Assembly: GCA_029775955.1 (NCBI GenBank)
Contig: JARVJW010000015.1
Span: 1 to 10,170 of the forward strand
Length of the DNA stretch: 10,170 nucleotides
Origin: Nitrososphaeria archaeon
Lineage (GTDB): Archaea > Thermoproteota > Nitrososphaeria > Conexivisphaerales > UBA164
Reading direction: 5' to 3'
The notes below the pieces were generated by a model, which was not told where the DNA came from, ran no database searches, and saw nothing but the letters and a program-made list of their open reading frames with translations. Positions 1-7,086 of the stretch are shown here, in pieces. Both the position numbers and the translations under genes were made by a program. The number at the start of each line of letters is the position of its first letter. The stretch's first letter is position 1.

Positions 1-80
1 GTCCTGTGGAAAGTTATTCCCAGCAGAAAGGAAAAAAAGCTCCTGGAGCTACAGGTCACTTAAATATTTGTTCAACACAG
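1..80. mobile_element. Probable terminal fragment of an insertion sequence
   Basis: Positions 64-77, read on the minus strand, give TGTTGAACAAATAT. The same 14-mer occurs at 4928-4941 and 9963-9976, at the edge of IS5-like transposase remnants. This suggests that the window opens inside an IS whose terminal inverted repeat lies near 64-80. No transposase reading frame is visible in the 60 bases to the left. The assignment rests only on the shared end motif. Confidence 0.35.
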
Positions 81-173
81 CAGTATAATTTATAATAAGC
101 ATATTTATAAGGGCATAACCTTTTTATTCTCTCACCAAGGGGGCTTCCAGCTTCGGTAAAATAATTACTATTC

Positions 174-414
174 CTATACTTCAATTAAAAATTCTATAAA
201 CCCTTCCTTCTCATTTACACTTATAAGTTTGTGCCCATTCCTCTTTACCCATGTAGGTATGTCCCTTTTACTGCCACTGTCATCTGAATAAACTGCTATC
301 AGGTCCCCATTCTTTGCCTTTTTAACAGCCTGAATTGTTTGCAAGAGAGGACCTGGGCAGAATGTTCCGCGGCTATCAACAACAGTTTTTTGCCTTTCTG
401 TCGTTTGCCCTCAC
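174..414 (-). CDS. tusA: TusA-family sulfur carrier protein, apparent 1-base frameshift near the N-terminus
   Basis: The minus frame from about 410 to the TAG at 174-176 reads a small alpha/beta protein beginning VVDSRGTFCPGP and ending FIEFLIEV. The R-G-x-x-C-P-x-P signature is the TusA/SirA/YeeD active-site motif; its cysteine carries persulfide sulfur in sulfur transfer (established for the family). No ATG, GTG or TTG lies in this frame upstream of the motif. The only start with sensible spacing is the GTG at 412-414, directly after the dsrE2 stop codon. It falls in the correct frame only if one base is removed from the run of six A (six T on plus, 386-391). The corrected product would be 79 aa, with the cysteine at residue 19, a normal TusA length. 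Either the sequence has a homopolymer error, the gene is a recent pseudogene, or slippage or a non-canonical start is used. It abuts dsrE2 and is surely co-transcribed with it. Confidence 0.8.
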
Positions 415-822
415 CTATATAAATAGCGTGATGTCAGCATCTCTGGCATCATCTAGAAATGTTCCCACGCCTACTACATCGTCCACTATGTCAAGCAGGT
501 CATCCTTTTTTAGCCCAAAAAGGTCATAGGTCATTGAGCAGGCATAGAACTTTACATCACCAGTTGATTTAGCTTGCTTCATAAGGTCAATCCAACTGGG
601 CACTTTTTTTTCATTCATTATTTTAAAAGTTTCATCTTGAAATTCTTTGAAGTCAGCCGATACACGTGGCGAAATCCCCTTTTTGGTAAGTGCCATAAGC
701 CCCCAAAACGTAGCAAATACCCTGACCTTAGTATCTGTAGCAGCACCACCAGAAGTTAGTATTGAAGCCGCCTGAAGTTTGTCAGAGCTCCCTGAAAACA
801 GAATTATTGCTAACTTAGCCAT
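415..822 (-). CDS. dsrE2: DsrE2-family (DsrE/DsrF-like) sulfurtransferase/sulfur carrier
   Basis: This 135-aa soluble protein has hallmarks of the DsrE2 branch of the DsrE/F/H superfamily: an N-terminal beta strand plus turn (AIILFSGSSDKL), an FATFWGL segment at residues 36-42, a cysteine at residue 95 in YACSMTYDL, and a C-terminal FLDDARDADITLFI strand. In this family the cysteine binds mobilised sulfur and exchanges it with TusA, often feeding sulfur oxidation or heterodisulfide-reductase-like pathways (family knowledge). The cysteine is present and the frame is intact. The gene is followed without a gap by tusA, the usual partner. A TATA box 23-29 bases upstream of the ATG implies a leaderless transcript. 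No hdr or rhodanese gene is in the window, so the metabolic pathway is not shown. Confidence 0.88.
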   Translation of the reverse strand: MAKLAIILFSGSSDKLQAASILTSGGAATDTKVRVFATFWGLMALTKKGISPRVSADFKEFQDETFKIMNEKKVPSWIDLMKQAKSTGDVKFYACSMTYDLFGLKKDDLLDIVDDVVGVGTFLDDARDADITLFI

Positions 823-844
823 ACAAAAAACGCCAGATGTTACA

Positions 845-851
845 TTATAAA
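845..851 (-). promoter_or_regulatory. TATA box for dsrE2-tusA (leaderless)
   Basis: On the minus strand TTTATAA lies 23-29 bases before the dsrE2 ATG (822). This is the standard archaeal TATA-to-start distance, so transcription should begin at or within a few bases of the start codon. Consistently, no Shine-Dalgarno sequence is visible. Confidence 0.6.
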
Positions 852-1285
852 CTTACATGCAAATTTTTGTCATTGTCTAGGTACATAATGTGTACATTTG
901 TTTATAAAAAATGAAACTTATTGTAGAAATTGTGCAGAATTACATACAGATTTATATGACATCTTCACCATAAAGTTTCCTGATCCACAGTGTTGCAACC
1001 TCCTTTTGATAGTTCACCGTAGCTTTCCACAGGCATAAATTTAGGAGTGCCACTCCTTACTTTCATTAGATCTACATTTCTTATTCCAGCATTTTAAATC
1101 TTTATTAATAGTGACTACGATGTGGGATGCTATTCTAACATTATTTACAATAACAAAAACCATAAAGTTATTCATCACTGTTTTATAAAAAGACGAATTT
1201 TTAAACTTACCAGTTTATATCAGTACTTCCACAAGTAGTAATGTTTTGCCTCTAACTTATACCTAATAAGCTTTGCATAATTGTA
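852..1285. other. Non-coding, A/T-rich spacer with one short palindrome
   Basis: No credible gene was found. A short minus frame around 970-1095 reads about 43 codons between stops and resembles no family I know. A perfect 15-base odd-centred palindrome, AGGAGTGCCACTCCT, sits at 1043-1057. Otherwise the stretch is A/T-rich with stops in all frames. Confidence 0.5.
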
Positions 1286-1330
1286 CTTTGTTGCATTAAT
1301 TGTGCCAAATGATAAATTTTAGTTTATTTA

Positions 1331-1533
1331 TTAATGCCACAAATTTACATATCTTGGCAGATAGAGATGAGAATAATGAAAAGCTTGTCAACATTTGATG
1401 TGTTTGTTATTCTTACCTTCTGATTAACTGGGCTGAAGGGGATGAATGAAGGAAAGAGGGGAAAGCCCTATGCCTACTCTGATGCACTGATGCTACTGGC
1501 CGTAAAGGAGTGGACCTCGGGCAGACCGAGGGC
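1331..1533 (+). repeat. 203-base inverted repeat, left arm (partner 6305-6507)
   Basis: Reverse complement of 6305-6507, with no mismatch seen by eye over 203 bases. It spans the IS5-like 5' non-coding region and the first 30 codons of its transposase. Identity ends just after a small palindrome (CCTCGGGCAGACCGAGG). Outside it is a 27-base patch with about 10 mismatches (1304-1330 versus 6508-6534), then 20 identical bases at the IS tip (1284-1303 versus 6535-6554). Confidence 0.92.
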
Positions 1534-2126
1534 TAAGATGCTGAGGGGGAGCCAGGACAGTATGGGGAAGGGGCTGAAGGTTCCGCTTGGAGTATGACAA
1601 GGATAATCCTGTTGACATGGCAATTGGCTCATCAAGATATTCAACAGGGGTGAATTGATCAGGCAGAAGTGGGCCGCGAGGATGGGATGGGTAAAGCTGC
1701 ACATTTCATGCGAATCACCTCATAACCAGCGTGGAGGTAACAGATGAGCGCTGATGGGAAGGAGTTCAGCAAGCTTGGTGCAATGGGCAAAGGTGTTCAG
1801 TGATTAGCCTATGATTTCAGTGATAACTTCAACTCAGTGCAGGCCATGGGCGCAGAGCCTGTAATAAAGCCCAAGATCAACTCCACTGGAAAATCGAAGG
1901 GCTCGTACGTCAGGTCAAAGGTAGTTAGGGAGTTCCTCAATGATCCAACTGCATGGAAAAATAAGCATAGATACGGACAGAGGTGGAAGCGGTGTTCTCT
2001 TCGTTAAAGAGAATGCTAGGAGAGTACGTATCATCAGTGCTTGATGCAGGAATATTCAATGAAATAATGACCATTTTTACATATAATGTTGTGGAGGCGC
2101 ATCGCTGTGGCACAAGGCTCGGGTAA
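1442..2126 (+). pseudogene. IS5-family-like DDE transposase, multiply frameshifted
   Basis: Recognisable blocks follow one another in shifting frames. First is MNEGKRGKPYAYSDAL from 1442. An expected AIDSSG-type catalytic block appears near 1618 as MAIGSSRYSTG, with Asp replaced by Gly. GWVKLHISCE comes next at about 1687. A block with AYDFSDNF, AMGAEPVIKPKINSTGKSKG and YGQRW occupies roughly 1808-1985. The end, MLGEYVSSVLDAGIFNEIM, runs to a TAA at 2124-2126. Order and spacing match IS5-type transposases, which cut and paste DNA through a DDE active site. At least three frame changes, several internal stops and a lost catalytic Asp make it non-functional. The N-terminal segment usually preceding GKRG is also missing. 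Confidence 0.8.
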
Positions 2127-2166
2127 GCTGAGCGAAGGGACACTTGCCTTAATTATAGTTCTTCGC

Positions 2167-3096
2167 TTAACCTTTTGGATAAATAATCTCTGACCAATGC
2201 TTTGCATAATTCATATTTCTGTCGTTGAACAGCTTTGACGCAATGCCCTTTGTTTTAGATATAGCCTTGTCATTCAGTTTCCCTTTTGACGTCCTTCCAC
2301 CCGAACTCTATAGGCTGCAGGTCTTAGAGGGAGGGACACACATAATATCTAGCTCCATAACCTCTGACGAGCTCTGCTGAATGAATCCTTGCATTGTAAA
2401 GCACGATGATTAGCGGCCTGCTATCACCAGCAGCTCCTATTCCCTTATTATGAGGAACGATGCCATATCTGCAGCCCTTGAACGATCAGATACTACGTCT
2501 TTGTTGTTCAAGGCCATGAACCAGAAAATGGTCCTTGACCTCCTGCTGCCCTCGCCTTCACTGTACAACAGGCGTATTTATGACTCCTGCAGGGGTCAGA
2601 GTGTAGAGAGTTCTCATCTAGGAAGCCTATCATGGGCTCAACGCTGTATTCCTGTCTGACCTTCGAGAGCGCGCCGTCGAACTTTTTTTTAAAAATTCCT
2701 TCCTCGGGCCTCTTGCTGTATGGCTTGCCGTATCGAACATGCTTCTTCTTTCTCAGGATCTTCCAAACGGTCGTACGCACAATGGACACCTCTCGACTCC
2801 TTTACATATCCATCCCTGATATCCATCCCCCTGTTCTATATCTTACTGCCCCACTTATCCGCAGGGAGCTTGGGCCCTCCTGTGAAATTTGGTTTGAGGC
2901 CATCGTATCCACCCTTTTCCAAGCGCAAATTCTCGATTGTGCTTCTAGCCCTCCTGATGATGCCGGCAACGGCTTCGATATTCTTTCTTTCGTAGAGGAT
3001 CGCATGAAGCCTCTCCTTCAGCCTTGCATCCCTCTCCATTTTGTACATCTGTTCAAGTTCTTCACTTGCCAGATGTCTGACAAGTTTCCTTGGCAT
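2167..3096 (-). pseudogene. IS630-family (Tc1/mariner-like) transposase, decayed
   Basis: Starting at the ATG at 3094-3096, the minus strand reads MPRKLVRHLASEELEQMYK and then a helix-turn-helix region with EAVAGIIRRARSTIEN, typical of IS630 N-termini. A second frame (2508-2789) carries a linker and the first catalytic block, IGFLDENSLHSDPCR (Asp codon 2616-2618). A third frame carries IVLYNARIHSAELV, normally LDNARIH, so the second catalytic Asp is Tyr (codon 2396-2398). A fourth has DLQPIEFGWKDVKRE with the catalytic Glu (2306-2308). The tail reads KHWSEIIYPKG and stops at 2167-2169. Internal stops, frameshifts and the Asp-to-Tyr change make it inactive. It lies antisense within IS copy A, immediately after the IS5-like pseudogene. 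I could not define its terminal repeats. Confidence 0.8.
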
Positions 3097-3275
3097 GCAA
3101 TTACATATTCGGGCACAGTTCATAACCATATAAATCAAAAATAACTGTTTAATTAATTAAGCTGAACTTTTAATTTATGCAACAAAGGGGTTTCAAGAGA
3201 TTTATACTTACAAGTTACTTTTAGCATTTACATGTAAAATTATCTCTTTTAATTTTCATGTAACTTACAATAAAA

Positions 3276-3288
3276 TGGAATGATTCCA
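3276..3288. repeat. 13-base palindrome downstream of the MFS gene
   Basis: TGGAATGATTCCA is a perfect odd-centred palindrome about 50 bases beyond the MFS stop codon, between the gene and the end of IS copy A. Nearby, ACATGTAAAATTA (about 3230) and TAATTTTCATGT (about 3250) form an imperfect A/T-rich hairpin. These may help 3' end formation, but no function is shown. Confidence 0.3.
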
Positions 3289-3336
3289 ATATATAATCTA
3301 TTAAATGATAATTATTTCAAAAAAATAGAGAATGGA

Positions 3337-4788
3337 TTAATCTGATTCCCCTAATGCCCTTATATTTGGTGTATTAGTTGAAGTGACACCGATTCCTTTA
3401 CTATTTTTGTGTGAACTTATTGCTTGGGCCACAAGGGCGTTGCCTTTAGCTATTGCGGCGTCAAATGTCTTTTGTCTAATGAAAATAAGGTATGCTGCTA
3501 TAAACATGACCATGAATAAAACCATGCTAGTTATTGCCCCCGTGAAACCTATGGCAGTAGCTATGGCCACAATAATCAATGAATTGAATGCCCCCATTAT
3601 ATTTAGCACTCCATTATAGACACCATAAACCGTTGCACTAGTCTGTGCTGGCGAAATAGTGAACGCGTTAACTGCCCATGAACCCACTGTTATATTCATG
3701 ACTCCTGCCCCCGCAGCTAACAGCAATACGGTAGCCACAATGTTATGTGCTATGCCTGTATAATAGGATGCCGCTACAAATATAATCATCAATGTCATTG
3801 GAACGAGTGAGCCTAATCTCCTGCCCATTACAGTACCCAATCTTCTTGAAAGTCCATCATTAACAGGACCTGATAGGAGATAACCTAGCAACAGAGCACC
3901 ATCAACTGCACCAACGTAAAGCCCTGTCTTTGTAATTGAGTGAAGGAATGAACCGTAAAAATATGGTGGAATCCAATATAATACAGTAAATAATATGTAT
4001 CCAAATGAAATAAATATCAACAATTCGCCTATCCCTGCGCTTGTAGTAAATATAAGTTTAAGAGCAATCATCCATGTTTCTTTTGTAGACAATTTTTCTT
4101 CAGTCTTTACCTCCTTTCCGCGTGAGTTTTCTATATTTTCTAATTCGCTCTTTGATACGCCTGGATGTTGTTGTGGTGTGTCCCTGACATAAAAATACCA
4201 GACAGCAGCAAACACCAACCCAACTACTCCCCAGAATATAAATGTTAGCTGCCAGCCCCAGTAAACTATTTGATAAGCGCCTATGATCGCAGCTATTATA
4301 GGGCCCATTGCCTGCCCTGATCCAGCAAGAGTATACATAGTCGATTCTTGCTTTGCATTTGACCAGGTTTTTGCAGATTTTGCATTCAAGGGCCAAACAG
4401 GGCCTTCACCGCTACCCATAATTATCCTGACTATGGCCATTGAAATGAACCCAAAAGTTGCTGCAGTGGCTGCGGTAAAAGCTGACCATATAGCGAAAAA
4501 GGTGCCCATGGATTTTCTAATGCCAAGCCTATCACTAATCCATCCTCCTGGAAAGTTAAAGATAGCATAAGCCATTGACCACAGGAAGAGAATCAATCCT
4601 ATCTTGGATAGAGCTGAAACTGGTAGCGATCCTACCCCTGAATACCATCCAAAAGCCTTAGCCCACGCTGGCTCAGACATTACCCATATTTCCCTGTCAA
4701 TATAGTTTATAGTTATAGCAATGAACATCAGTGATGTGATTATCCATCCGACATGTGAACTAAATTTTGATTTGCCATTTAGTCCCAT
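3337..4788 (-). CDS. MFS transporter, anion:cation symporter (sugar-acid) type
   Basis: A 483-aa hydrophobic protein with about 12 predicted membrane helices. Subfamily signals include NYIDR at residues 28-32 at the end of helix 1, the MFS motif-A loop GWISDRLGIRK (82-92), the GEGPVWP block (127-133) followed by a Trp- and Ser-rich helix, and RDTPQQHPG (202-210) opening the charged central loop. These are typical of the ACS family (galactonate, hexuronate, glucarate and related organic anions, driven by protons or Na+). The exact substrate cannot be read from sequence; a sugar acid is a family-based guess. Length is slightly above the usual 430-460 aa because of a hydrophilic C-terminal tail of about 35 residues. 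The frame is intact, in contrast to the IS debris on both sides. It is monocistronic, with its own leaderless promoter, and is bracketed by inverted IS copies A and B, suggesting arrival or mobilisation with them. Confidence 0.88.
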   Translation of the reverse strand: MGLNGKSKFSSHVGWIITSLMFIAITINYIDREIWVMSEPAWAKAFGWYSGVGSLPVSALSKIGLILFLWSMAYAIFNFPGGWISDRLGIRKSMGTFFAIWSAFTAATAATFGFISMAIVRIIMGSGEGPVWPLNAKSAKTWSNAKQESTMYTLAGSGQAMGPIIAAIIGAYQIVYWGWQLTFIFWGVVGLVFAAVWYFYVRDTPQQHPGVSKSELENIENSRGKEVKTEEKLSTKETWMIALKLIFTTSAGIGELLIFISFGYILFTVLYWIPPYFYGSFLHSITKTGLYVGAVDGALLLGYLLSGPVNDGLSRRLGTVMGRRLGSLVPMTLMIIFVAASYYTGIAHNIVATVLLLAAGAGVMNITVGSWAVNAFTISPAQTSATVYGVYNGVLNIMGAFNSLIIVAIATAIGFTGAITSMVLFMVMFIAAYLIFIRQKTFDAAIAKGNALVAQAISSHKNSKGIGVTSTNTPNIRALGESD

Positions 4789-4810
4789 TATATATTATAT
4801 CAACTTACTT

Positions 4811-4819
4811 ATATATAAA
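4811..4819 (-). promoter_or_regulatory. TATA box for the MFS gene (leaderless)
   Basis: On the minus strand TTTATATAT begins 31 bases before the MFS ATG (4788), the expected archaeal distance for leaderless or near-leaderless initiation. It lies only about 20 bases from the end of IS copy B (4838), so anything upstream of the core promoter is IS sequence. Confidence 0.6.
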
Positions 4820-4922
4820 AGCTTTGATAGCTTTTTGCTTTGTTGCATATATCAAAAAATAATTAATTTGTTAATAGTTTCAAATTTTAATTAAAAAGAT
4901 TATTTATTTTAAATCAGTAATC

Positions 4923-5135
4923 TGCTCTGTTGAACAAATATCCCTGAGAGTGCTTATCATTCTCAGATCTCTTCTAGGATTTCTGATCAGTTCATCGCTT
5001 TCACCAACTGCTTTGCCCTCTGGTTCATGTAGTATGCCCAGAACCTCTGGTATCCCTCTGTTTCCAGTCCTGTGGTACATCGGCTTACGCAATTCTCCCC
5101 AAACTTCACAGCGGAGAATATTCCTTCCGTGCCTG
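4923..5135 (-). repeat. 213-base direct repeat, copy 1 (partner 9958-10170)
   Basis: Matches 9958-10170 base for base except T at 5061 versus C at 10096. It covers the 3' terminus and C-terminal codons of an IS5-like element, starting just outside the TGTTGAACAAATAT tip. The true repeat probably extends past the window edge, since the partner is cut off there. Confidence 0.92.
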
Positions 5136-5280
5136 GCCACCTCATTCCATATTGCTCCTGATCCGCCCATTCACTTTGATAGTCCCTTATTGCCTGTCTT
5201 CGATCCCCTGCACTGGATGCATTCTTCCTGACCTTTATGACCGGCCTGACTCTAGCTTGTAGCCCAACTTGACACTTATG
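4987..5280 (-). pseudogene. IS5-like DDE transposase, C-terminal fragment
   Basis: The minus frame ending at TGA 4987-4989 reads about 94 codons: RPVIKVRKNAS, then YGMRWPGTEGIFSAVKFGEN (Glu in the GTEGIFS block is the expected third catalytic residue), then EGYQRFWAYYMNQRAK. This is the C-terminal third of an IS5-type transposase. Two residues appear deleted in the usual AVKRKFGEN block. The N-terminal two thirds are missing; just upstream the sequence switches to a plus-strand transposase start. It differs from the transposase of copies A and B. The other frame through this region (4904-5170) is only a shadow. Confidence 0.72.
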
Positions 5281-5332
5281 TCAACTATTTCTGTCATCAC
5301 CTGATTTATAGTGTTTGTCATCAAGTGTTGTC

Positions 5333-6085
5333 ATGCCCATGGATATGTCCTGGCACGACTATAACGAAGCATTGATGGAAAGGGGAAGCATGATCCTGGA
5401 CTCCTGGAGGGAGGAGTTACGAGAGATGAACGGCAGCAACAAGGTAGGTTCGTGTGCCCGGATTCGTACATCGAATTCCTGTCGTACCTAAAGGTTGGCC
5501 TTGACATCTACAGGGGATTATCAGGTCGCTCTTCAAATACCTTAAACCTATGCAGGAAATACGCTTCATTCATATAATTATGCTGCCAATGGTGAAGAAG
5601 TTGATAATGGCTACAAATGAAGAAGAGTGACCAAAAACAATTGTTGACTTGGCATATCCACAACAGAGCAGATGTGGAAGAAGTTAAGCTGCACATAATG
5701 GCAGGATGATCGGGTTCAGGATCACCTCTGAAAGGGCCGGTACACCAAGTTCTTGCCCCTGGTAAAGGAGCAGTAAGGAAGAAATGGAACATAGGTCTAC
5801 AACTTAAAGAGAAACTTCTGGATTCACTGGGAACCTGCCTGAGGGAGAACGCCAACACAGCACTATGCCAGAAAGCGCGATGTACTTAACGGGTTATGGC
5901 GTGAGGGATGAAAAGAGGGCCAAGGAGTACGGTGGCTAGTGGAAATATTCTTCTATGCACTCAAAAGGTTACAACGTAAAGTTCTAGACAATTTCAGAAA
6001 AATGAGCTATTGCTGTACAGCAGGTCCATATAAAATGGGCAGAAGGGATCCATCCTATAGGCAGAGCTGCATTAACATCAGTTGA
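5333..6085 (+). pseudogene. IS5-like DDE transposase, decayed, near full span
   Basis: Starts with MDMSWHDYNEALMERGSMIL (ATG options at 5333, 5339 and 5345), then REELREMNGSNK. A one-base shift near 5443 leads to RFVCPDSYIEFLSYLKVG. The middle is poorly preserved. Near the end, in another frame, ARKRDVLNGLWREG, an internal stop and LVEIFFYALKR (about 5936-5968) give the usual C-terminal Glu-containing block. Order of blocks matches IS5-type transposases. Frameshifts and stops make it inactive. It lies back-to-back with the minus-strand fragment 4987-5280. Its terminal repeats could not be recognised. Confidence 0.6.
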
Positions 6086-6304
6086 GCTACAAGCTACCTA
6101 AAATGCATAAATATAAAAACAAAAACGATGAATTCATATTAATCTCCACAAACCAGTAGTGTTAAGGATAAAATACAGGTTCAAAAACTTGTTGAAGCGT
6201 TAAATATAATCTTGAGCATCTAGGTTATGATTTCCGTTAACCATATCAACCTTTAGAAGTTATCCGATGCTTCTTGGGTGTAACCCTGTATCCCATCTGC
6301 AAAT

Positions 6305-6396
6305 GCCCTCGGTCTGCCCGAGGTCCACTCCTTTACGGCCAGTAGCATCAGTGCATCAGAGTAGGCATAGGGCTTTCCCCTCTTTCCTTCATTCAT
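6305..6396 (-). pseudogene. IS5-like transposase N-terminal fragment of copy B
   Basis: From the ATG at 6394-6396 the minus strand encodes MNEGKRGKPYAYSDALMLLA and about ten further residues, identical to the start of the copy A pseudogene. It is truncated after about 30 codons at the end of the inverted repeat. Nothing downstream continues the protein. Confidence 0.7.
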
Positions 6397-6507
6397 CCCC
6401 TTCAGCCCAGTTAATCAGAAGGTAAGAATAACAAACACATCAAATGTTGACAAGCTTTTCATTATTCTCATCTCTATCTGCCAAGATATGTAAATTTGTG
6501 GCATTAA
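6305..6507 (-). repeat. 203-base inverted repeat, right arm (partner 1331-1533)
   Basis: Exact reverse complement, as far as can be read, of 1331-1533. It carries the IS5-like 5' region and 30 transposase codons. The match stops abruptly at 6305, where unrelated sequence begins, beside the palindrome CCTCGGTCTGCCCGAGG. Confidence 0.92.
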
Positions 6508-6559
6508 AATATCGAATAAATTTGATCGTCTGGTACAATTAATGCAACAAAGTAGATAA

Positions 6560-6724
6560 CTATGAAATGTACTCTGTGTATCTGCATTTGCCACATGTCA
6601 GCCTGTTCTTGTGTTGTGCTAGAAAAGTGCCATTTCCACATTTGGGGCAAGGCTTTCTTAATCTCTTGACCACACTACCTTCGACGTTGTACAGCTTATA
6701 TATCTGAACCGCCTTGCCTCTCAT
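6560..6724 (-). CDS. rps27ae: 30S ribosomal protein eS31 (archaeal S27ae)
   Basis: A 54-aa zinc-ribbon ribosomal protein of the small subunit. It reads [16 protein letters not shown], then a basic stretch, then [11 protein letters not shown] and [14 protein letters not shown]. The four zinc ligands are Cys26, Cys29, Cys44 and Cys47 in a C-x2-C-x14-C-x2-C pattern. Archaeal S27ae proteins are this short because they lack the ubiquitin fusion found in eukaryotes. Its ATG overlaps the eS24 stop codon (ATGA, 6721-6724), so the two are translationally coupled; S24e-S27ae adjacency is common in archaea. The stop codon (TAG, 6560-6562) is followed 7 bases later by the end of IS copy B. Confidence 0.93.
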   Translation of the reverse strand: MRGKAVQIYKLYNVEGSVVKRLRKPCPKCGNGTFLAQHKNRLTCGKCRYTEYIS

Positions 6725-7065
6725 TTATGTTCAACCTTCTTTTCACTTTTCCTTTTCCTTTTCTCTTCCTGTATTTTCTTTCTTTCTTCCTTAGGGAGCA
6801 ATCTCATCAGTTGGTATTTCTTGATTTGCTGCCTGGAAACTGAAATGTCGTCATAAGCATAAAACAACCCATGTATATCTGTTGACCCAAATTTACCCTC
6901 TAGTTTTATTGGGAAAATTCTGTCGACTGGTTTGCCAAGTTCCTTTGATACCTGCTCTACAGCCTGTTTTCTGTTGAGCTTGCCATTCATATTGTTAAAT
7001 AAATATTCAATTTCTATGCGTTTCATAAGAGGATTATAGAGTTGCTGCATACAAACTGCTATCAT
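6721..7065 (-). CDS. rps24e: 30S ribosomal protein eS24
   Basis: A small-subunit ribosomal protein of 114 aa from the chosen start. The [12 protein letters not shown] segment corresponds to the family's NPLLxRxE motif, [14 protein letters not shown] to the conserved helix, and [17 protein letters not shown] to the signature loop and strand. A highly basic C-terminal tail ([15 protein letters not shown]) follows. The ATG at 7065 places about ten residues before NPL, as in other S24e proteins; an in-frame ATG at 7074 would add three residues. It lies about 21 bases after the NTase-kinase stop and overlaps eS31 by 4 bases. Confidence 0.92.
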   Translation of the reverse strand: MIAVCMQQLYNPLMKRIEIEYLFNNMNGKLNRKQAVEQVSKELGKPVDRIFPIKLEGKFGSTDIHGLFYAYDDISVSRQQIKKYQLMRLLPKEERKKIQEEKRKRKSEKKVEHK

Positions 7066-7086
7066 TAAGCTCATTTTTAAGCTTAG

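Larger units (their letters stand above)
1286..3187 (+). mobile_element. IS copy A: decayed IS5-like element with a nested IS630 relic
   Basis: The element is delimited by CTTTGTTGCA at 1286-1295 and its inverse TGCAACAAAG at 3178-3187, taken as the terminal inverted repeats. Inside are a plus-strand IS5-like transposase pseudogene (1442-2126) and a minus-strand IS630-family pseudogene (2167-3096). The whole is about 1.9 kb, roughly an IS5-like element plus a second IS inserted just beyond the first transposase. The left 250 bases recur inverted in copy B (6305-6552). Boundaries are inferred from the 10-base ends; no target-site duplication is obvious. Confidence 0.6.
4838..6552 (-). mobile_element. 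IS copy B: inverted copy of the IS5-like element with rearranged interior
   Basis: It is bounded by CTTTGTTGCA (4838-4847) and TGCAACAAAG (6543-6552), the same ends as copy A. Read on the minus strand it begins with about 250 bases homologous to the start of copy A, including 30 codons of the same transposase. It breaks off at 6305. The remaining interior consists of relics of two different IS5-like transposases, one minus (4987-5280) and one plus (5333-6085). It ends 7 bases from the eS31 stop codon on one side and close to the MFS promoter on the other. Treating it as one element is an inference from the matching ends. Confidence 0.5.

Noticed and set aside
970..1095. Short minus frame with phrases such as KVRSGTPKFMPVESYGELSKGG
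   Set aside because: Only about 43 codons between stops, no start with a promoter or ribosome site, and no recognised family; too weak to call a gene.
2632..3144. 170-aa plus-strand open frame
   Set aside because: It is antisense to the IS630 transposase relic, whose helix-turn-helix and catalytic blocks are on the minus strand; the plus product resembles nothing.
3337..4788. MFS gene as a drug-efflux pump
   Set aside because: NYIDR, GEGPVWP and RDTPQQHP loops point to the anion:cation symporter family rather than drug:proton antiporters.
4904..5170. 88-aa minus-strand open frame (and its twin at 9834-10127)
   Set aside because: It is an out-of-frame reading of the IS5-like transposase C-terminus; the neighbouring frame gives the recognisable GTEGIFSAVK and EGYQRFWAY blocks.
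5508..5858. 116-aa minus-strand open frame
   Set aside because: It is antisense to the decayed plus-strand IS5-like transposase and contains no family-like motif.
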